The translations under genes and the position numbers were made by a program. The notes below the pieces were generated by a model. It was not told the origin of the DNA. It did not search any database and saw nothing but the letters and a program-made list of their open reading frames with translations. From Echiichthys vipera (Eukaryota > Chordata > Actinopteri > Perciformes > Trachinidae): DNA of 64,000 nucleotides. This document shows positions 24,814-37,707 of the stretch, piece by piece. Each line of letters starts with the position of its first letter. The stretch's first letter is position 1. The stretch covers positions 5,170,023 through 5,234,022 of the forward strand of contig OY829663.1 in assembly GCA_963691815.1 (NCBI GenBank), read 5' to 3'.

Positions 24814-25054
24814 CATCCACGCACTATGCAGCAGAGTGGTGCAGCACAGTTGCCACTGCCACCCGTCCCACCAACGACCCCTCCAACCTAAAACGTCCCA
24901 CCTCATCCGACTCGAAACGACATCACTAAATCCTGCAGCCTCTAAATGACCACAGATCTCGTTAGCATTAATGCAACTAAGCAGGACAGAGGAGTCTGTT
25001 TACAGTCTCAAAGGCTCATGACTTTACAGGAAAGTACAGACAGTAGAGACTTAC

Positions 25055-25090
25055 TTCTGCCAAATAGTCTGCTGCCTCCTCCACTGCCAT
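25055..25090 (-). CDS. ank3: ank3 putative alternative first coding exon, MAVEEAADYLAE
   Basis: On the minus strand an ATG at 25090 in good context (gaaacATGG, A at -3 and G at +4) opens 12 codons, MAVEEAADYLAE. These end exactly at a strong donor, gtaagt, in phase 0, so splicing to the exon at 16337 gives ...YLAE-TDVNACYLRS.... Ankyrin genes are known to use several alternative first exons that differ only in a short leader. No acceptor-like AG with a long pyrimidine tract immediately precedes the ATG, although a run of CT-rich sequence lies further up. It is acidic, unlike the basic leader at 46229-46345. I infer a first exon; transcript data are needed to confirm it. Confidence 0.72.
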
Positions 25091-25330
25091 GTTTCTCAGC
25101 CTGCAGCTGAAAGAGTGAAACCTGAGCACTCAATTACTGTTGCAGCTAGCCCCTATAGCCTGGAAGCTAGGGAGAGAGGGATGGGGGGTAAGAGAGGAAA
25201 GGGGAGAGGGAGGGATGGTCTGTGTGCGAGCGAGAGAGTCGGAGAGTGAGAGAGAGATATAGGGGCATTATGTCACGGCTAAAAATACCTGGCTCGCAGT
25301 GAGAAAGTCCAGAGCATGGAGGAGGAGGAG
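25091..25330 (-). promoter_or_regulatory. Probable 5' UTR/promoter region of the short ank3 first exon
   Basis: The 240 bp upstream of the MAVEEAADYLAE start (reading the minus strand) is CT-rich near the exon. Further up it contains a TATA-like cctatatct (about 25254-25263) and an A/T core ctaaaaatac on the plus strand (25279-25288). The latter differs from a MEF2 site by one base. No CpG island is visible. Being upstream of an in-frame first exon makes promoter function plausible, but no transcription start can be placed from sequence alone. Confidence 0.35.
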
Positions 25331-25849
25331 GGGATGAGTGGGGGGGGGGGGGGTGAGACAGGAGAGTTTCCGGCGTTAATCTCGAACCAACTCTCACTGG
25401 AATAACACGGGATCAGAGGACAATGAGGGTGTGTAGCCACTTGTTAGGAGCAGAAGATAAGAATTAAAAACTTCCTTCCTAGTTTGGGAGAGAAATAGTT
25501 TACTTTTTAATAATTTACCGACATTAATATGACAGTTTTACACTTTCTGGTTTGAAAAATCAGTGTGCAGTTGAGGCCCCTGGGCACGTTTCAGATGTTT
25601 ACGCAGATCTACTAAAGAGGAATTTCCCCTCTCGACGAATCCTCAAACAACAGCTCAAATGATTTGCTTGTGATGGCCTGATTAATCGTCTGCTGCAGAA
25701 CACATATAATTACAAAACTAGTAATACATTCAGCTGTTTTGTGCTTCTTTTGTTGTTATTATTAAAATTGTATCAGATGCAAAACAAAAAAAACACACAA
25801 CCTGACATCGGCTTTATCGGCCCTGCGCTCTACTGGGTTTATACTCTAC

Positions 25850-26298
25850 TCATGTGTCATTCATGTGTTCTGGACCAAGACCCTTCAGTGATTTGTGAAC
25901 CAGCAGCAGAACTTTAAAATCTCTTCTGTAGCTGACTGGGAGCCAGTGTGAGGTCTAAAGAACCGGGCTGATGTGATGTGATCTCTTTGTTCTGGTTCAA
26001 ACTCGAGCTGCAGCGTTCTGAATGAACTTTTTTGTGAGAGTCCAGTCAGAAGAGCGTCACAGGAGTCGAGTCTATTGGAGATGAAAGCATGAATCAGCTT
26101 CTCCTGATCAGTTTGGGACATAAAACCCTTAATTCTGGAGATGTTCTTAAGTTGATAAAAGGCTGATTTGGCTGTTGAAGGTCAGATCTGAGACTATCAG
26201 CACACCAAGGTTTAGGACTTGTGACTCAAGGTGTTTACTAACGGCAACCCTCTTCTCTTGATTGCCAAAAACAATGATCTCAGTTTTTTCTGATTTAA
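25850..26298 (-). mobile_element. LINE reverse-transcriptase relic, left part
   Basis: The minus strand gives SQTDQEKLIHAFISNRLDSC, then DALLTGLSQKS and scattered SLQLVQNAA / DHITP-like residues. This is the recognisable C-terminal region of a fish LINE reverse transcriptase (DQEKLIHAFI..RLDYCNALLTGL pattern). Substitutions and frame shifts show it is dead. It continues at 26626 after a SINE insertion. Confidence 0.7.
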
Positions 26299-26312
26299 CT
26301 GAAGGAAATCTT

Positions 26313-26625
26313 CATTCATTCATCTTCAACCACTTGTCCCTGTCGGGGTCGCGGGGCGCTGGAGCCGACCCCAGCTGACATTGGGCGTGAGGTGGGGTCC
26401 ACCCTGGACAGGACGCCAGTCTATCACAGGACACATAGAGACGCACAGAGACAGACAACCATTCACACCTACGGGTGATTTAGAGTCATCAATGAACCGA
26501 ACACCTGCACGTCTTTGGATTGTGGGAGGAAACCGGAGAACCCGGAGAAAACCCACGCAGACACGGGGACAACATGCCTTCTTGCTGTGAGGTGACAGTG
26601 CTAACCACCACACCACCGTGTAGCC
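26313..26625 (-). mobile_element. tRNA-type SINE inserted in a LINE relic
   Basis: The minus strand begins with a tRNA-like head (ggtggttagcactgtcacct, an A-box region). It continues through the body catgttgtccccgtgtctgc, and ends gatgaatgaatg. A perfect 14-bp duplication ctgaaggaaatctt flanks it (26299-26312 and 26626-26639), proving retroposition. The B-box region is deleted in this copy. Confidence 0.85.
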
Positions 26626-27484
26626 CTGAAGGAAATCTTGGTTCATCTAATTTTGACTTGCTCTAAGCAGTGACATAATGACTCTGTTTAAAAAGATGAA
26701 TCAGAATTTAGTTTTGCTTCTTTCCTCTCCCACTAATCATCTCAGGACCTGTCGAGTGTATCTGTTGCTCTGACTCTATATTGAAAACTAGCTCCATCTC
26801 TAAAGCTGCAACAGGTATGATTATATCTCCAGTCGTGTGCATGAAACACGCTTAAGGGAATCCCTGCATGACTTATCGTATCTGCATCCACCATCTCCCA
26901 CACACACACGCACATACACACACACACACACAGATGACACTGCACCCGAAAGAATGCACACACACACAGCTTGGTTGTCAGGGATTGCCTTCGTATCTAC
27001 CCACACAAAAACATGTAACTCTACCAACATGTGGAAGTTAAATCTCTATTAGTTGCTTTCCACATATCAGAGACAACAAGCGAGTGCAAAAAGTCGAACA
27101 CAGCTGAGGCTTCAGGGCCCAGAGCCCAGCAGACAGATTAGCAGGACTTGGATGGTTCTTCAGGTATTAAAGAGGCGAAACAGCTTCAGTTAACTTGGTT
27201 AAAGGCTAACCAGTCAGTTAGGCTGACGGTTACATCACCAGGTAAAAAGTCAGCATCTCCATCTCCAGACAACTTACGACTTTAAAACAACGCATTTTAT
27301 ATTCATTTGTCTGTGGCTTCAGATAAGTGGAGTTTGTGACCATACGTCGTCAGACCAATAGCTGGGTGCTGAGACTGCAAAGCCGCTATCCTGTCGCTAG
27401 CACGGAGACCTGTCAATCACAAGGTAGCTCCACCTTAAAGCATAAAGCATGATCTTCTTTCATGTCTACTGACTCTAAATCACT

Positions 27485-27777
27485 ATCTCATCTCATCTTC
27501 AGCCTCTTATCCAGGGTCGGGTCGCGGAGGCAGCAGCTCTAACAGGGGACCCCAAACTTCCCTTTCCCGGGCCACATTAACCAGCTCTAACTGGGGGATC
27601 CTGAGGCGTTCCCAGGCCAGTGTGGAGATCTAATCTCTCCACCTGGTCCTGGGTCTTCCCCGAGGCCTCCTCCCAGCTGGACGTGCCTGGAACACCTCCC
27701 TAGGGAGGCGCCCAGGGTTCATCCTTACCAGATGATCCTGAACCACCTCAACTGGCTCCTTTCAACGCAAAGGAGCG
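27485..27777 (-). mobile_element. Non-LTR retrotransposon 3' fragment
   Basis: This is a short 3' copy of the RWRDYIS/EREVWGPLL element: ctcatctcatcttcagcctcttatcc at the tail and caaaggagc at the truncation. Possible short target duplication: aaatca before (near 27476) and aaatca after (27780). The reading frame is interrupted. Confidence 0.82.
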
Positions 27778-29254
27778 TCAAATCATAATCTACAAAATTA
27801 ACATATTAACATATGCTGTATTAAAGAAGACTTGAAACTACGGATTGAGACCATAGTCAGCAGCATAGTCAGTCACTAATTTTCTCATTGACTTCTTTAC
27901 AATCAGACTTATTTGTGCGTCCAGTGGAGTCGCCCCCTGCTGGACATTAGAGAGAGGAATGTACCTCTTTATACCTCATCTGAAGCGTTTCAGACAGAGG
28001 GTGAATACAAAAAAACACACAGTATGAGAAAAATAATGTGTTTTTTTGACCATTAAAGCATGAAATACAATGTGAACCTGAAAATGAGCATCTAATGTTT
28101 TTTAGCAGCTAATTTAGTGTCAGTGAGAGGACATTCTGCCGTGTCACTGCACATTTTAAAGCTTTAAGATCAAAAACAGAAGTCCCGTCGACACGGCATG
28201 AGTGCTGGTACATGAACGCTCATTATCAGAAAGTCTAAAAAAAAGCGCAGATGTAATTGCATGTACCTGACAGCAAAACACAAACACTGGAGCAGGACCT
28301 GACTCATCATGAATGCACCAGATTACAGGATCCACCCAGACGACACTTGTCCTGTTAAACGCTCCTTGAGCTCGACACTGAATCCTTATCTGATCACTTA
28401 ATGTCCGTCTGACCTGCTCGTAGCACATGAGGCATAAAAGATACTCAAAGTAAAATATAATACTTCAAGACTGCAGAACGTGTCAGTGATGCCTACATTA
28501 AGAACATTCAAACTATTTAAAAAAAAATGGATTAACACAAGCTTACCAGTCTTTATATAAAAAGCATTAAGCCGAGAGCGTTGTAAGCTTTCTTTTCTGT
28601 ACAAGATTTTTTTTGACAGAAATATCTCGTCTTTCTCTTTGCTGCAGCTCAGCGTTGCGCCGGCTGTGCAGCGTAACAAGTCCTCCGACCTTTACCGTGA
28701 CACGAGCGACGAGGACATCGACAAAAGTGGGCGCCGATTTTGAACAAGACAAAATAAACCTCCAGACATTTTAAGTGTTACGCCACCAAAACTATTCTGA
28801 ATGTAAGCCAAAGTTTGAAGTTCAGGAATACAGAAAACATGATTTTATTTTAGAGTTAAAGCCGTATTCATTTATTCTCTGTTCATCTTTCAGGCCTGGA
28901 GACGAGCCAAGAACCGCTGTTGCAGTGACTCCAGTGAGTCTGGAACCTTTTTCAATGTTCTCCCATTCAGCAAATTATGACTATTTCTTATGTAGCACAG
29001 CACAGTTTTGGTTTGTTCATAAGGAAACGTGATTAAATGAGTGAATACAGACAATTTCAGCCATTGTTCTTCGGTTTATGAAGTTTCCTCCAGAATCTAT
29101 TTGATATTCTACCCACAAAACCAAGGAACGGAGTCCATGTGTGATTTTAAATGACATTGAATATCACCTTGTGCAAATATGAGACGCTTATTTTGAATCC
29201 ACTTTAGTAATGTGTGAGCTACTTGGCAACCACTGTATTTTAATGATCGATTTA

Positions 29255-29513
29255 TTGGTTTGAGTCATTTTTTAAGAAAGAAAAATGTTAATTCTCTAAT
29301 TTCAGCTTCGAAAATGTGAACATTTTCTTTCCTCCACAGTAGGAGGAGATCGAACATCTTTGAGGTGGACAAAACAAGATATTTGCAGATGTCATCTTGG
29401 GCTTTTTTCACCATTTTATGACACATAAACACCAAGAACTAATCGATTAATCGAGAAAATAATCGACAAATTAGCCACGATGAAAATCCCCGTTACTTGC
29501 AGCCCTAGTAATA
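29255..29513 (-). repeat. 'gggctgcaac' teleost repeat
   Basis: It carries acgaatcgattaat-type sequence (taatcgattaatcgagaaaa) and ends cttgcagccctagta, the inverted 'agggctgcaa' terminus. Confidence 0.65.
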
Positions 29514-29934
29514 TGCTTTCACATGCAGCATATGTTAGCATGTTCAGCAGTTTCACTCCTAACAGAAGACATATTGGATCAAAATTTAATTCTTTATTAA
29601 AAACGAAACAGAAGTAAAAAGAAATCCATAATAATCTTTCATCATATTGCGATACAAGTGTTCCTAGAGAAACTAGACTTCTGCACCTACTCGTGTTTCA
29701 GGCTTTAGAGAATCTAACGTGACGGGAGACTTTGGCCAATCACAGGTCATTTCAGAGAGAGAGAGCGTTCCTATTGGCTGTTGCAGGTACGTGTCTCTTC
29801 TGTGGAAGTTCTTCTGCTCACTGCAGACTAATGCTGCAGCTAATGCAAAGATAAACTATTAGGTAAGAGAACGTGAATAAAATGAAATTCCAATGATATC
29901 AATTATTTCACTGAACACTGAATTTATTCACCCA

Positions 29935-30140
29935 TGCACGTGTGAGGTTCATTGATGACTCTAAATTGCCCGTAGGTGTGAATGTGAGTGTGAATGGTTG
30001 CCTGTCTCTGTTTGTCTCTGCGACATATTGGCGTCCTGTCCAGGGTGTATCCCACCTCACGGCCAATATCAGCTGGGATCGTCTCCAGCCGCCCACAACC
30101 CTGTTAGGGAGAAAAGCTTGAAGATGATGAATGGATGGAA
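29935..30140 (+). mobile_element. tRNA-type SINE, 5'-truncated
   Basis: The plus strand runs from gaggttcattgatgactcta through ggcgtcctgtccagggtgta to gatgatgaatggatgg. It is the 3' half of the SINE at 6417-6807. Confidence 0.82.
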
Positions 30141-31162
30141 ATTAAACATTGAACTGAACACAAAAGGCATAATTACAAAAATCATAGTTACACTTTACAG
30201 TGCAGTTTTCTACTGATACTCTCTTTTAACTAACTAAAGAAATGTTGCGATTGGTAATGATTTATTATGCAGCCCTGGACACCGGGGAGCTTCACCCTGC
30301 TGGTTCACAGAGAAGCACTTTCAAAGAGCTCGATTAGTCCCTCAAAAAAAAAAACACGATGATGGAGATCAGAGCGGCTGCTGCTTCATAAAATATGGAA
30401 CTGGGTCGACTTGTCAAGAGTCACAGCGCTCAGCCTTGTTTAACTGACGCATCACAACCAGATGTCCAAATAGATGCAAACGCCAATTATTTTGTTGTTG
30501 ATCGTCTAATTGATTAATTCCTTTCAGCTCTAAAAGAAAAGCAAATGTGTCTGTTTTTTCGTCACTGCAGGTTAGAAAGAGGCTCATTCCACCGGTTTAA
30601 TGATCCGTCTTTGGTGTTTTATGACATCTTTGAACGGGAGGGGAAGGGAGGGGTTGCCATGGCAACTGAAGCTCCTAAAATTTGCAGCGTCGTGCTGCTT
30701 TCAGTGAACGTCGAGGGATGTAAATGAGCCCACTGCTGTAAAACTATAACCACTGACATTTGGATTAAACCCACACGGTGTGACTGTGACAGGACGCCAC
30801 ATCTGGACCCTCTGGATACAGATGTTAGCGTCGCCCAGTGAGGGTCCTCTTTCAACCAGACATTACAAGTTTTTACTCATGCAGCTAATTCAGGCAGAAG
30901 GGTGCGGTATTAAACCTTAATATTTAACAGCTGGAAATGTGTCATGTTTTCTGTCATACATGACAAATAAAAAACAGAAAACAATCACATTCAAGCTGAA
31001 TGCTTCACAAAAAATGACTGAAACTTTTAATTAGATATCAAAAATAGTTGCTGATTTGTTTGAGTATAAAAGGTCTTAAATCTAAAGCAAATAGTTATGA
31101 TGATGATTATTATTATTACACTGTTTGTGTGTCTGGCAGCCCCCTCGCTCTAACATCACTCC

Positions 31163-31512
31163 GGGGCGGCAGTAGCTCAGTCCATAGGTGACTTGGCTGG
31201 GAACTGTAGGGTCGCTGATTCAAGTCCCTGTGGGGACCATGTATGGAGCGTGGACTGGTGGCTGAAGAGGTGCCAGTTCATCTCCTGGGCACTGCCAATG
31301 TGCTGTTGAGCCCCGAGCAAGGCACCGAACCCCCAACTACTCGGGGCGCTGGTCACTGGCAGCCCCCTCGCTCTAACATCTCTCCTTAATTGCATGTATA
31401 TAGGTCCTGTCTGTGCATGTGTGTATTTCGGGCCTGTGTGTGTAACATGATTGATAATAAGAGTGAAAAGAGTCAACTTCCCCGTTGCGCGATAAATAAA
31501 GTAATTCTTCTT
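31163..31512 (+). mobile_element. tRNA-derived SINE of a second family
   Basis: The head ggggcggcagtagctcagtc has a pol III A box (tagctcagtccatagg), followed by a B box (gggtcgctgattcaagtcc). The body contains gagccccgagcaaggcaccg and the tail ends ataaataaagtaattcttc. The motif cagccccctcgctctaacat appears both inside (about 31359) and just before the head (31139). This implies insertion beside the remains of another copy. Confidence 0.8.
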
Positions 31513-32506
31513 TGTGTTATGGATAAAACAAATATTTAATATTCTTCTGGGTTTTATCGGCCCTCATTTTATCTGCTGTTGTTTTTCTGTAACGTTGTGC
31601 TACGCATGTAAAGTTTATTATTGTTGTAAAACTAGAACACACACCCACAGCTCCTCCCTGTTACTGCTCATTCATGTCCGGTCCTGCATCAGTCCCCGGT
31701 GGTCACTCAGCGGTACTGCGTCAGCTGCAGCATTACAGTGTGACGACTGTGCTAAAAGGTAAACAATAACCGGCTCCGTTCGTTGAAAGTTCAAAACTGC
31801 ACATTTTAAATATAATATCAATACTGTTCACATCAATATTGTGTATTAATAATTGCACATATGAGATAACACATCATGTGCGATTGTATATATTATGAAA
31901 TCGACAGAGTGAGCAGATAAAGGTGTGTGCGTGCGTGTGTGTGTGTCTGTGTGTGTACGTGTGTGTGTTGTCCTGTCTCTGACTGGTGCTGCAATCTGAT
32001 TGGCCGCCTGGCTACTGCAGTCTCAGTACTCTCCCAGCAGCACATGAGAGGAGGATAAAAAACAGAGCGTGCTGCACAAACTCCTCAGCTCCTCTTTTCT
32101 GCTCTTTACGTTCACATTTCACTGCAGGTGGATGTGAGGAATCTGTCGTCATGTTTTATATTTTTATTCATTATTTAATGTATTGTTTGTCTCTCTTTGT
32201 TTTTTTTAAGAAACTCCAGACATCAGACCTGTGCACCAAGAAACCCTCCCCTCCGACCGGTTCTCATGGTTCGGCTGCAGGATCAGATCTCTTTACGATT
32301 GGCTGTCAGATCCACTCTGCCCTCTGCTCACTGGATGACGACACATGACGTTGCTGCTGCTGCTGGATTACAGGCTACCATGCTGATGCAAGGCCGAGTG
32401 CACGTCTATATGTGTGCGTGCATGGTGACTGCTAAAGTAGATACACTATACCAGCCCAGAGGGGAAACAGGGGACCAGACTCAAACACCTAAAGACAGAC
32501 AGACAT

Positions 32507-32540
<34 letters not shown>

Positions 32541-35500
32541 TGTGTGGTTTCACATCTGAGTGTCAAGTCTTATGCAAAAAAAGACAAACACAATGAGGTC
32601 CAAATAATTAAAAGAAAACAAAAGAAAGAAGGAAAGCTGCGTGGTTAATCTCTTCTGACAGAGACAGGCGGCTGGTCATGAATAAGTTAACATGTGGCCA
32701 GGACTGAAAAGCACACACAGTGCACCAACAGGGATGTGCAGCGGCATGTGTGCTGCTGCATGTGGACGATACAACGCCCTGTTCTCACGACATCGGAAAC
32801 ATCTACTCTGCCTCATTATAATCAGAAGTGACTCAGACGTAAACAAGAAAAAGAGTCAGAATGAAATCAATATTTGAGAGTTTAACAAGAGCATGAGTAA
32901 ACAACGTGAAAACGTGACATTTTCACCTGCAAATATTCACGTTCTCAGTTAAACAGTCTGCCAGGGCTTTTATTGTGAAAGGTAGGAACAGATAGATTGG
33001 AGGTGGTGGGAAGTTCAAAATGATTATTTATAACTTTTGGGTGTAATTTCACTGAGGTCTTGTACCAGCCAGACATAATTGAGACCTAGTTACCTTCTGT
33101 TTCATCTTCAGTCTGAGATTCACTGCCCTGATTTTCTTAAAGTCCCACTTCGGACACATTTTGAAGCATGTAGAAACAACTCTGCATGATTAATAGTTTG
33201 TTTAACATGGATTTCAACACATAGAAAGTGAAAAAATAACTCAGCGATGGAGATGGAAGCACATCTACCGTTTCTCCCTCATTGAGAAATCCTGCAAACA
33301 ACTCATCAAGATGACTGAACATATGAAAGAGAATCAGCCATCGGTCTACATGTTTGAGCTTAACACAGGAGGCAGGGGGGCAGCGGTGCCTCTTGGATGG
33401 AGCCCAGACTGTGGGTTCACCTCCTGGAGTCCCACAGGTGGATGGACACGGAGCCCGAGCAGCCTGCCCATGACGCTAACGTTAGCGATCTACAATGTAA
33501 GCCCTATTAGGACGGGATTAGTTTAATGTGGGGACGTGGAGTAAAATAATTACCTCAGGACGTCTGTGATACAAATTCCCACAGGATAAGAAATCCCTGT
33601 ATTCTATCAGAGACGGGCGGAGTTACTCGATTTATGCACTCGCCATTTGCGTGCTACGTAGATTCCTGATATCACAAAACGAACTAAACACGACACTAAA
33701 GGACGTATTGACAGGATCCAGGTCGGGACCCAGGTGTCATCAGAAATCAAACTCTTCAGTTGTTAATATTCTTATAATGGGTGAAATGTCTAATTGATCA
33801 ACAATGATTTTCATCATGGATTAATTGTCTCAAGGAAAATGCTCAATATTCACTCATTTCACTCACAGGTACTCAGATGTGAGGATTTATTTCTTTATAA
33901 ATGTTATTTTTGGGGGGTTTTGGAGGGTTGCTCGGAAAAATACAGAACATTTTGAAGGTCATCTTATCCAACCTTTAATATTTCACTCAGGTTTCATAGT
34001 TGAAAGCTTCATTTATCTAAAAAATAAAGACGAGTTAGTGTTTTTAGAGCATTTTTTGTCCTTGAGATGAAACATTTCAGTTGTAAATATTATTATTCTA
34101 ACAATTTTGCAGCTCCAGCACCAAATATTTGTTTTTTACTCCCATGTATTTGTGGAATAATGGTATCTACAGTGAACAGAGACGTACAGTATGTAAGCTG
34201 CAGACTTTAGCTGAGTCCAAAGGCAATCAAGGAATTGTCCAGAAAATCAATAAAGCACTTGGGTTGCGTGTCCAGCATCAGCGTGGCCGTTTCCTCTCTC
34301 TGCTGACTCTCAGGCCTCGTGGCCACACTGGGCTGTGGTTTCCATTTTAACGTCCTACATTCTGTATTTATCCGTCTTTGCCTCGATTAGAGAACCAGGA
34401 CCTCAGAAAAACCTCCATTTAAATCACATTTACATTTGAAATAACTCAAATAACTCAAATCAAGAGCCTTTCTCTACACTATGTCATGTTGGTCATAGCA
34501 TATTTTTAAATTATTAATATAAAGTTGATATTGTATTAATTCATATACAGTATATTATACATTACATGTCATTTGTATGACATTACATTTTATAGGTACA
34601 GTATGAGATATGCTACATTATAGTTGATATAAGAGATTCATTTATATCTTGTTATAAAGCAAGGATGATTAATATGTTAAAAATCTTTATAAATATTATA
34701 AATAATTAACTGTTACTAACTTTGGAGATTAAATACATTTTACTTTTCCCACTCCTTTTATAAATGTTGATTAAATGAATTAATGTTCCTGCTTTTATTT
34801 GTTTAAATTATTTTGCACTTTTTGGTCTGTCCGCAGATTATTTTGCTTTTTATTATTTTTTTAAATTATAATTTTAGGTTTTTTTAACATAATCGATCAA
34901 TCAAATAAGGATAGTAATTAAACAAATGAATTAAACATAAGCCAGAGAGTTTTGGACGTTAAACGCCACTAAAGAGTTTGTAAAATTGACCTTTGAAGAG
35001 AGTTTGTGCTTCTCGTGGTTATTTTTCGAAGCTCTAGTTTTTCTTGAAGCTGCAAAATTATAATTGTTTGACTTTAAATCACACGCTTTCAGAGGAAGAG
35101 TAGAGAAAGCTACTCTCTCATTCTTCTCTTTCTCTTCTTTAACACACTCTCACATGGCTTTATGAGATATGCCAGTGAAGTGTGTTTGCAGTGAAGTGTG
35201 TTTGCAGCCTCTGTCTGACATTTACTGTCTGATCCAGGCGGGTCTCCTCCCTTCAGCTCACCTTCAAAACATCCGCTATGTAGACACACCCTGTCCGAGT
35301 CGTGACTGTGTGCCTCACATCAACACCTCGCCTACTGAGAGCACACAGGGGTTCAAACAGTGCCCCTGTTTTTCTCTCTTTTCGTATGATGCCAGTGTTT
35401 CCCCTGATCGTAGTTGTACTTAAACCACATACTTCCTGGTCTTTCTGACTGATGATTGTGTCCACTTAATATACCGATGTCCTGACATGTGAGGACAAAC

Positions 35501-35567
35501 AGCACAATTCAGTTAATTTCCTTTTACGCCAAATGTCCTGATATTTCTTTAAACAAACGGACACTGA

Positions 35568-35835
35568 TTTATGGAGTTTACATGTTCTCCCCGTGTCTGC
35601 GTGGGTTTTCTCCGGGTTCTCCGGTTTCCTCCCACAGTCCAAAGACGTGCAGGTGTTCGGTTCATTGATGACTCTAAATCACCCGTAGGTGTGAATGGTT
35701 GTCTGTCTCTGTTCGTCTCTATGTGTCCTGTGATAGACTGGCGTCCTGTCCAGGGTGTAACCCGCCTCACGCCCAATGTCAGCTGAGATCGGCTCCAGCT
35801 CCCCGTGACAAGCGGTTGAAGATGAATGAATGAAC
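35568..35835 (+). mobile_element. tRNA-type SINE, 5'-truncated
   Basis: The plus strand runs from ggagtttacatgttctcccc through the conserved body to gatgaatgaatgaa. The tRNA head is missing. Confidence 0.85.
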
Positions 35836-36659
35836 GCTGATTTATTTCCGCAATAGACTGTAACTCTACGACAGGGCTCTTTTTAAAGCAAAAAGTCCCT
35901 TTTCTGTGCTGTTTTACAAATATAAAAAAATCAGTTGGTCAAAAATTCACAGTAGAAAGAGCCGTAATGGACCTTGTTTGCAGTTTGAGGCGTCCAGTCA
36001 ACAGTTTAAAAGACATCTCTTTAAATTGGTGGTCTACGTAGAAAATGCTTTTTGGGCCGCAGGGGGATTTTTCACTGCAGTACCGAGAGTGACCATTAGA
36101 AGAAGAAATATCCCATCACCCTGTCCAGGTCTAATAATACATCCATGCCTCCGACCCATATGACCACTGAGGTTGTGTGTTCCTACCCTTTAATACGACC
36201 CACAGGGGCGTTTTCCTACGTTAGGGGCCCCTGCTGCAGGAAATCAACACATCCTCATACCTAAATTTAACTGAAGCAGGTCTAAAAAAGTTCACAGTTT
36301 GGTATTTTTAAATAATCTAAACATATCTTCTATCTAAAGATATTGGTTTTGAGAAATGAACTTGGGTATGTGATGTAGAATGTGAGGTCACTACGTTATT
36401 TTAACTTGCGTGCTTAAGTTAAAATAAGTCATTGTTGACGTTTGGTTTCACACAGGTCACTTAGAAAGAACAGTACCAGGATCAAGCTTTACATGCAGCA
36501 CATGGTCCGATGGCAGGCTTCGACCCTCCCTTCTGCTATTGTAACCGTTCTCTAAACCCCTTCGCTGAGGAAACAACAACAACCTCCTAGCTAGCAACCT
36601 ACATTTAGCTCTCTGTATCGAGTCTGACGTTGCAGTTGCAGGACTAACACAACTTGCAA

Positions 36660-36948
36660 ACACATCTGATGTGAGCTTGTGTGATGCTACTTTGTCACAA
36701 TCCCGAGAACTAAATCGGTCAAGACAGATGTCCGTCCTCCACAGAGCTTGGTCTGTCTGACCTTCCTGTCTGTTATAGTGAAGGTTTTCGTTGCCACTCT
36801 ACTCTACGGGGGAATTGTTGGGTCTATGTTAATCATACATAAGTCATAGGGTGTGGTCTTTACCTAATTTGTAAAGTGTCCTGAGATCACTTTTGCTATG
36901 ATTTGGCACTGTAAATAAAATTGAATTGATCTGAATTGAATCTGAGAA
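36660..36948 (+). repeat. Retroposon 3' end
   Basis: It contains cttggtctgtctgaccttcc, gtaaagtgtcctgagatcac and the tail aaataaaattgaattgatct, a very common fish LINE/SINE end. Confidence 0.65.
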
Positions 36949-37686
36949 AAGTACAGAATCTCATGCCCGATTCTGTTGATCTGTTCTCTGACCCATCCAT
37001 CGTAAGTCGAAGTTGATTCACCACTTCTTTTAACCCATTACATTGACATGAACTTGTCTGATGTAAGTCACCGATCTGTTTCACTTCACACCAGTTTCTG
37101 TCATATGGTTTTATATATCATGGTGTTAACGAGTCCACTGAGCTCCTCCAGAGCTAAACGCATGAGTGGGCTCCACCTCAAGACCCAGGACAGTCTCTTT
37201 GAAACAAAAATAAATGCATTTTAGTTCATTTGGGGGACAATTACGCCCACAAACCAAATGACAGCATCTCTGCCTGTAAAAGCTGCATACATATAAACAA
37301 GGAGGTGTCCCATTTTACTCAGATTAATTCAACATTAACACTAATCTGGTTTTAGAAAGGTAAGAAAACAAACAGTGGTGCGTTCAGGGGAAACGAAGAT
37401 GGGTTTAATCTGCTTATGTGCAAGTGTAAGAATGTCCCAGTTCTTCCACTTTAGTGGGAGATGAAAGCTGCAGGGAAGCAAAGGGAAAAAGGAGGATAAA
37501 AGACCCAGAACAACATCCTCATCTTCTCAGTCGTTCTCGCTCTGCCCACTCGCCTGTTTCCGCCTGCCACTTCATCAATCGCTCTCCTCGATCTCTTTCT
37601 CTGCATGCCATCTCTAATTCCTCTTCATTTTCATTTCCTCCCCCCGTCTCTTTCTTTTTTTGCAGCATGTTGGGGATGTGTTACCT

Positions 37687-37707
37687 CCCCCCCCCCCCCC
37701 CCCCCCC
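37687..37707. repeat. Poly-C run (21 C)
   Basis: An uninterrupted C homopolymer; a (CTC)12 trinucleotide run lies at 37864-37899. Homopolymer length may be a sequencing estimate. Confidence 0.9.

Noticed and set aside
31990..32130. Plus-strand promoter-like block (inverse CCAAT near 31997 and gaggataaaaaac near 32053)
   Set aside because: No supported coding sequence follows and no second line of evidence; chance or transposon origin is as likely.
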